From assembly GCA_027041035.1 (NCBI GenBank), contig JALULB010000084.1:1-5804 (forward strand): a DNA stretch of 5,804 nucleotides. The letters are read 5' to 3'. Positions 5,021 to 5,804 of the stretch are shown here, piece after piece. Below the pieces are notes generated by a model. It searched no databases. It was not told where the DNA came from and saw only the letters and a program-made list of their open reading frames with translations. Numbering within the stretch: position 1 is the first letter of the stretch; the number at the start of each line of letters is the position of its first letter. Origin of the DNA: Sedimenticola sp. (GTDB lineage: Bacteria; Pseudomonadota; Gammaproteobacteria; Chromatiales; Chromatiaceae). A program made the translations under genes and the position numbers.

Positions 5021-5804
5021 AGCAGGACGAACGCGACGATAACCCGCAACAACCGGCCTACTGGGAGCGCCAACTGGTGCAGAAGCTGGTGTTCGAGCAA
5101 CAGGCCGAGAATCGCCGCGCGCGGCGCTGGAGCAACTTCTTCAAGCTGGCGATGCTGGCCTACCTGATCGTCATCCTGCTGTTGATGAACAAGGACTGGT
5201 TCGACTTCAGCGCCGACAAGCTGACCAAGAAAAAGCATACCGCCGTGGTCGACCTGAACGGCTTGATCGCCGAAGGGAAGGCGGCGAACGCCGACGACGT
5301 GGTCGCCGGCCTGCGCGACGCCTTCGAGGACGACAACACCAAGGGCGTCATCCTGCGCGCCAATTCGCCGGGTGGCAGCCCGGTGCAGTCCAGCCTGATC
5401 AACAAGGAGATCACCCGCCTGCGCGAGAAGTACCCGGATACGCCGATCTATGCCACGGTCGGCGACATGTGCGCCTCCGGCTGCTACTACATCATCTCCG
5501 CCGTGGACAAGATATACGTCGATGAATCCTCGCTGGTCGGATCGATCGGCGTGCGCATGGACGGCTTCGGTTTCGTCGACGCGATGAAGAAGCTCGGTGT
5601 CGAACGACGCCTGCTCATGGCCGGCGAGCACAAGGGTATCCTCGATCCCTTTCAGCCGGAGCGCGAGGACGAGAAGCAGTTCGTCGAGAAGATGCTCGCC
5701 GAGGTGCACCAGCAGTTCATCGATGTCGTGAAGGCCGGGCGCGGCGACCGCCTGGCCGACGACCCGGATCTGTTCTCCGGGCTGTTCTGGGTCGGCAGGA
5801 AAAG
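5017..5804 (+). CDS. sppA: Signal peptide peptidase SppA, S49 family (3' end beyond window)
   Basis: SppA is an inner-membrane serine protease that degrades leftover signal peptides and other membrane-associated peptides. The frame is open from ATG 5017 to the window edge (262 residues seen; short-form SppA proteins run a little over 300). Residues 1-40 are a charged cytoplasmic tail, 41-57 (FFKLAMLAYLIVILLLM) a single membrane anchor, and the peptidase domain starts at about 75 (HTAVVDLNGLIAEG). RANSPGGSP (114-122) is the conserved Gly-rich loop. The nucleophile is S154 in MCASGCYYI and the general base is K206 in AGEHKGILDPF. Their 52-residue spacing equals that of the Ser147/Lys199 dyad of Bacillus SppA, so both lie in one domain, unlike the double-length E. 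coli SppA. The start overlaps the HAD stop by 4 nt (ATGA), with only a weak ACGAGA upstream, so translation is probably coupled. The gene appears intact as far as it is visible. Confidence 0.93.
   Translation, partial: MKQDERDDNPQQPAYWERQLVQKLVFEQQAENRRARRWSNFFKLAMLAYLIVILLLMNKDWFDFSADKLTKKKHTAVVDLNGLIAEGKAANADDVVAGLRDAFEDDNTKGVILRANSPGGSPVQSSLINKEITRLREKYPDTPIYATVGDMCASGCYYIISAVDKIYVDESSLVGSIGVRMDGFGFVDAMKKLGVERRLLMAGEHKGILDPFQPEREDEKQFVEKMLAEVHQQFIDVVKAGRGDRLADDPDLFSGLFWVGRK

Noticed and set aside
4945..5709. 254-residue - strand frame opposite sppA
   Set aside because: Antisense to SppA, whose catalytic motifs and membrane anchor are clear on the + strand.

Overview
The window reads as chromosomal DNA of a GC-rich gammaproteobacterium. 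The evidence is a HrpA C-terminus ending in the family's conserved tail, an SppA protein of the short (36K) type, an RlpA-like protein, and strongly GC-biased third codon positions in the core genes. I cannot name the species. All genes lie on the + strand. Two are cut by the window edges: hrpA at the left and sppA at the right.

Layout. Bases 2-1888 hold the C-terminal half of the ATP-dependent RNA helicase HrpA, entering from outside the window. A 125-base gap with two small hairpins follows. Next is a compact type II toxin-antitoxin pair at 2014-2620: a Phd/YefM-type antitoxin and a PIN-domain (VapC-type) toxin that overlap by 11 nt. It is visibly more AT-rich than its neighbours, as expected of an acquired cassette. 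Bases 2621-2974 carry no gene but do hold the most interesting object in the window. This is a 200-bp non-autonomous mobile element (2643-2842) with 13-bp perfect terminal inverted repeats starting GTAA and a perfect 8-bp target duplication (TGTATTTC). That signature fits the IS66 family.

From 2975 to the end come four genes in the same direction. The first is an HPP-family membrane protein with a C-terminal domain I do not recognise. After a 61-nt gap come a small secreted RlpA-like double-psi beta-barrel protein, a HAD phosphatase of the phosphoglycolate phosphatase type, and SppA. The RlpA-like gene and the HAD gene are 5 nt apart, and the HAD gene overlaps sppA by an ATGA, so these three are probably one transcript. 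RlpA-like and SppA both point to the cell envelope (peptidoglycan and membrane proteolysis), while the HAD enzyme is probably metabolic housekeeping.

The region from hrpA's end to the HPP gene looks like a small accessory insertion site (toxin-antitoxin pair plus MITE) between housekeeping genes. I found no large undescribed system, tRNA, rRNA or CRISPR array.
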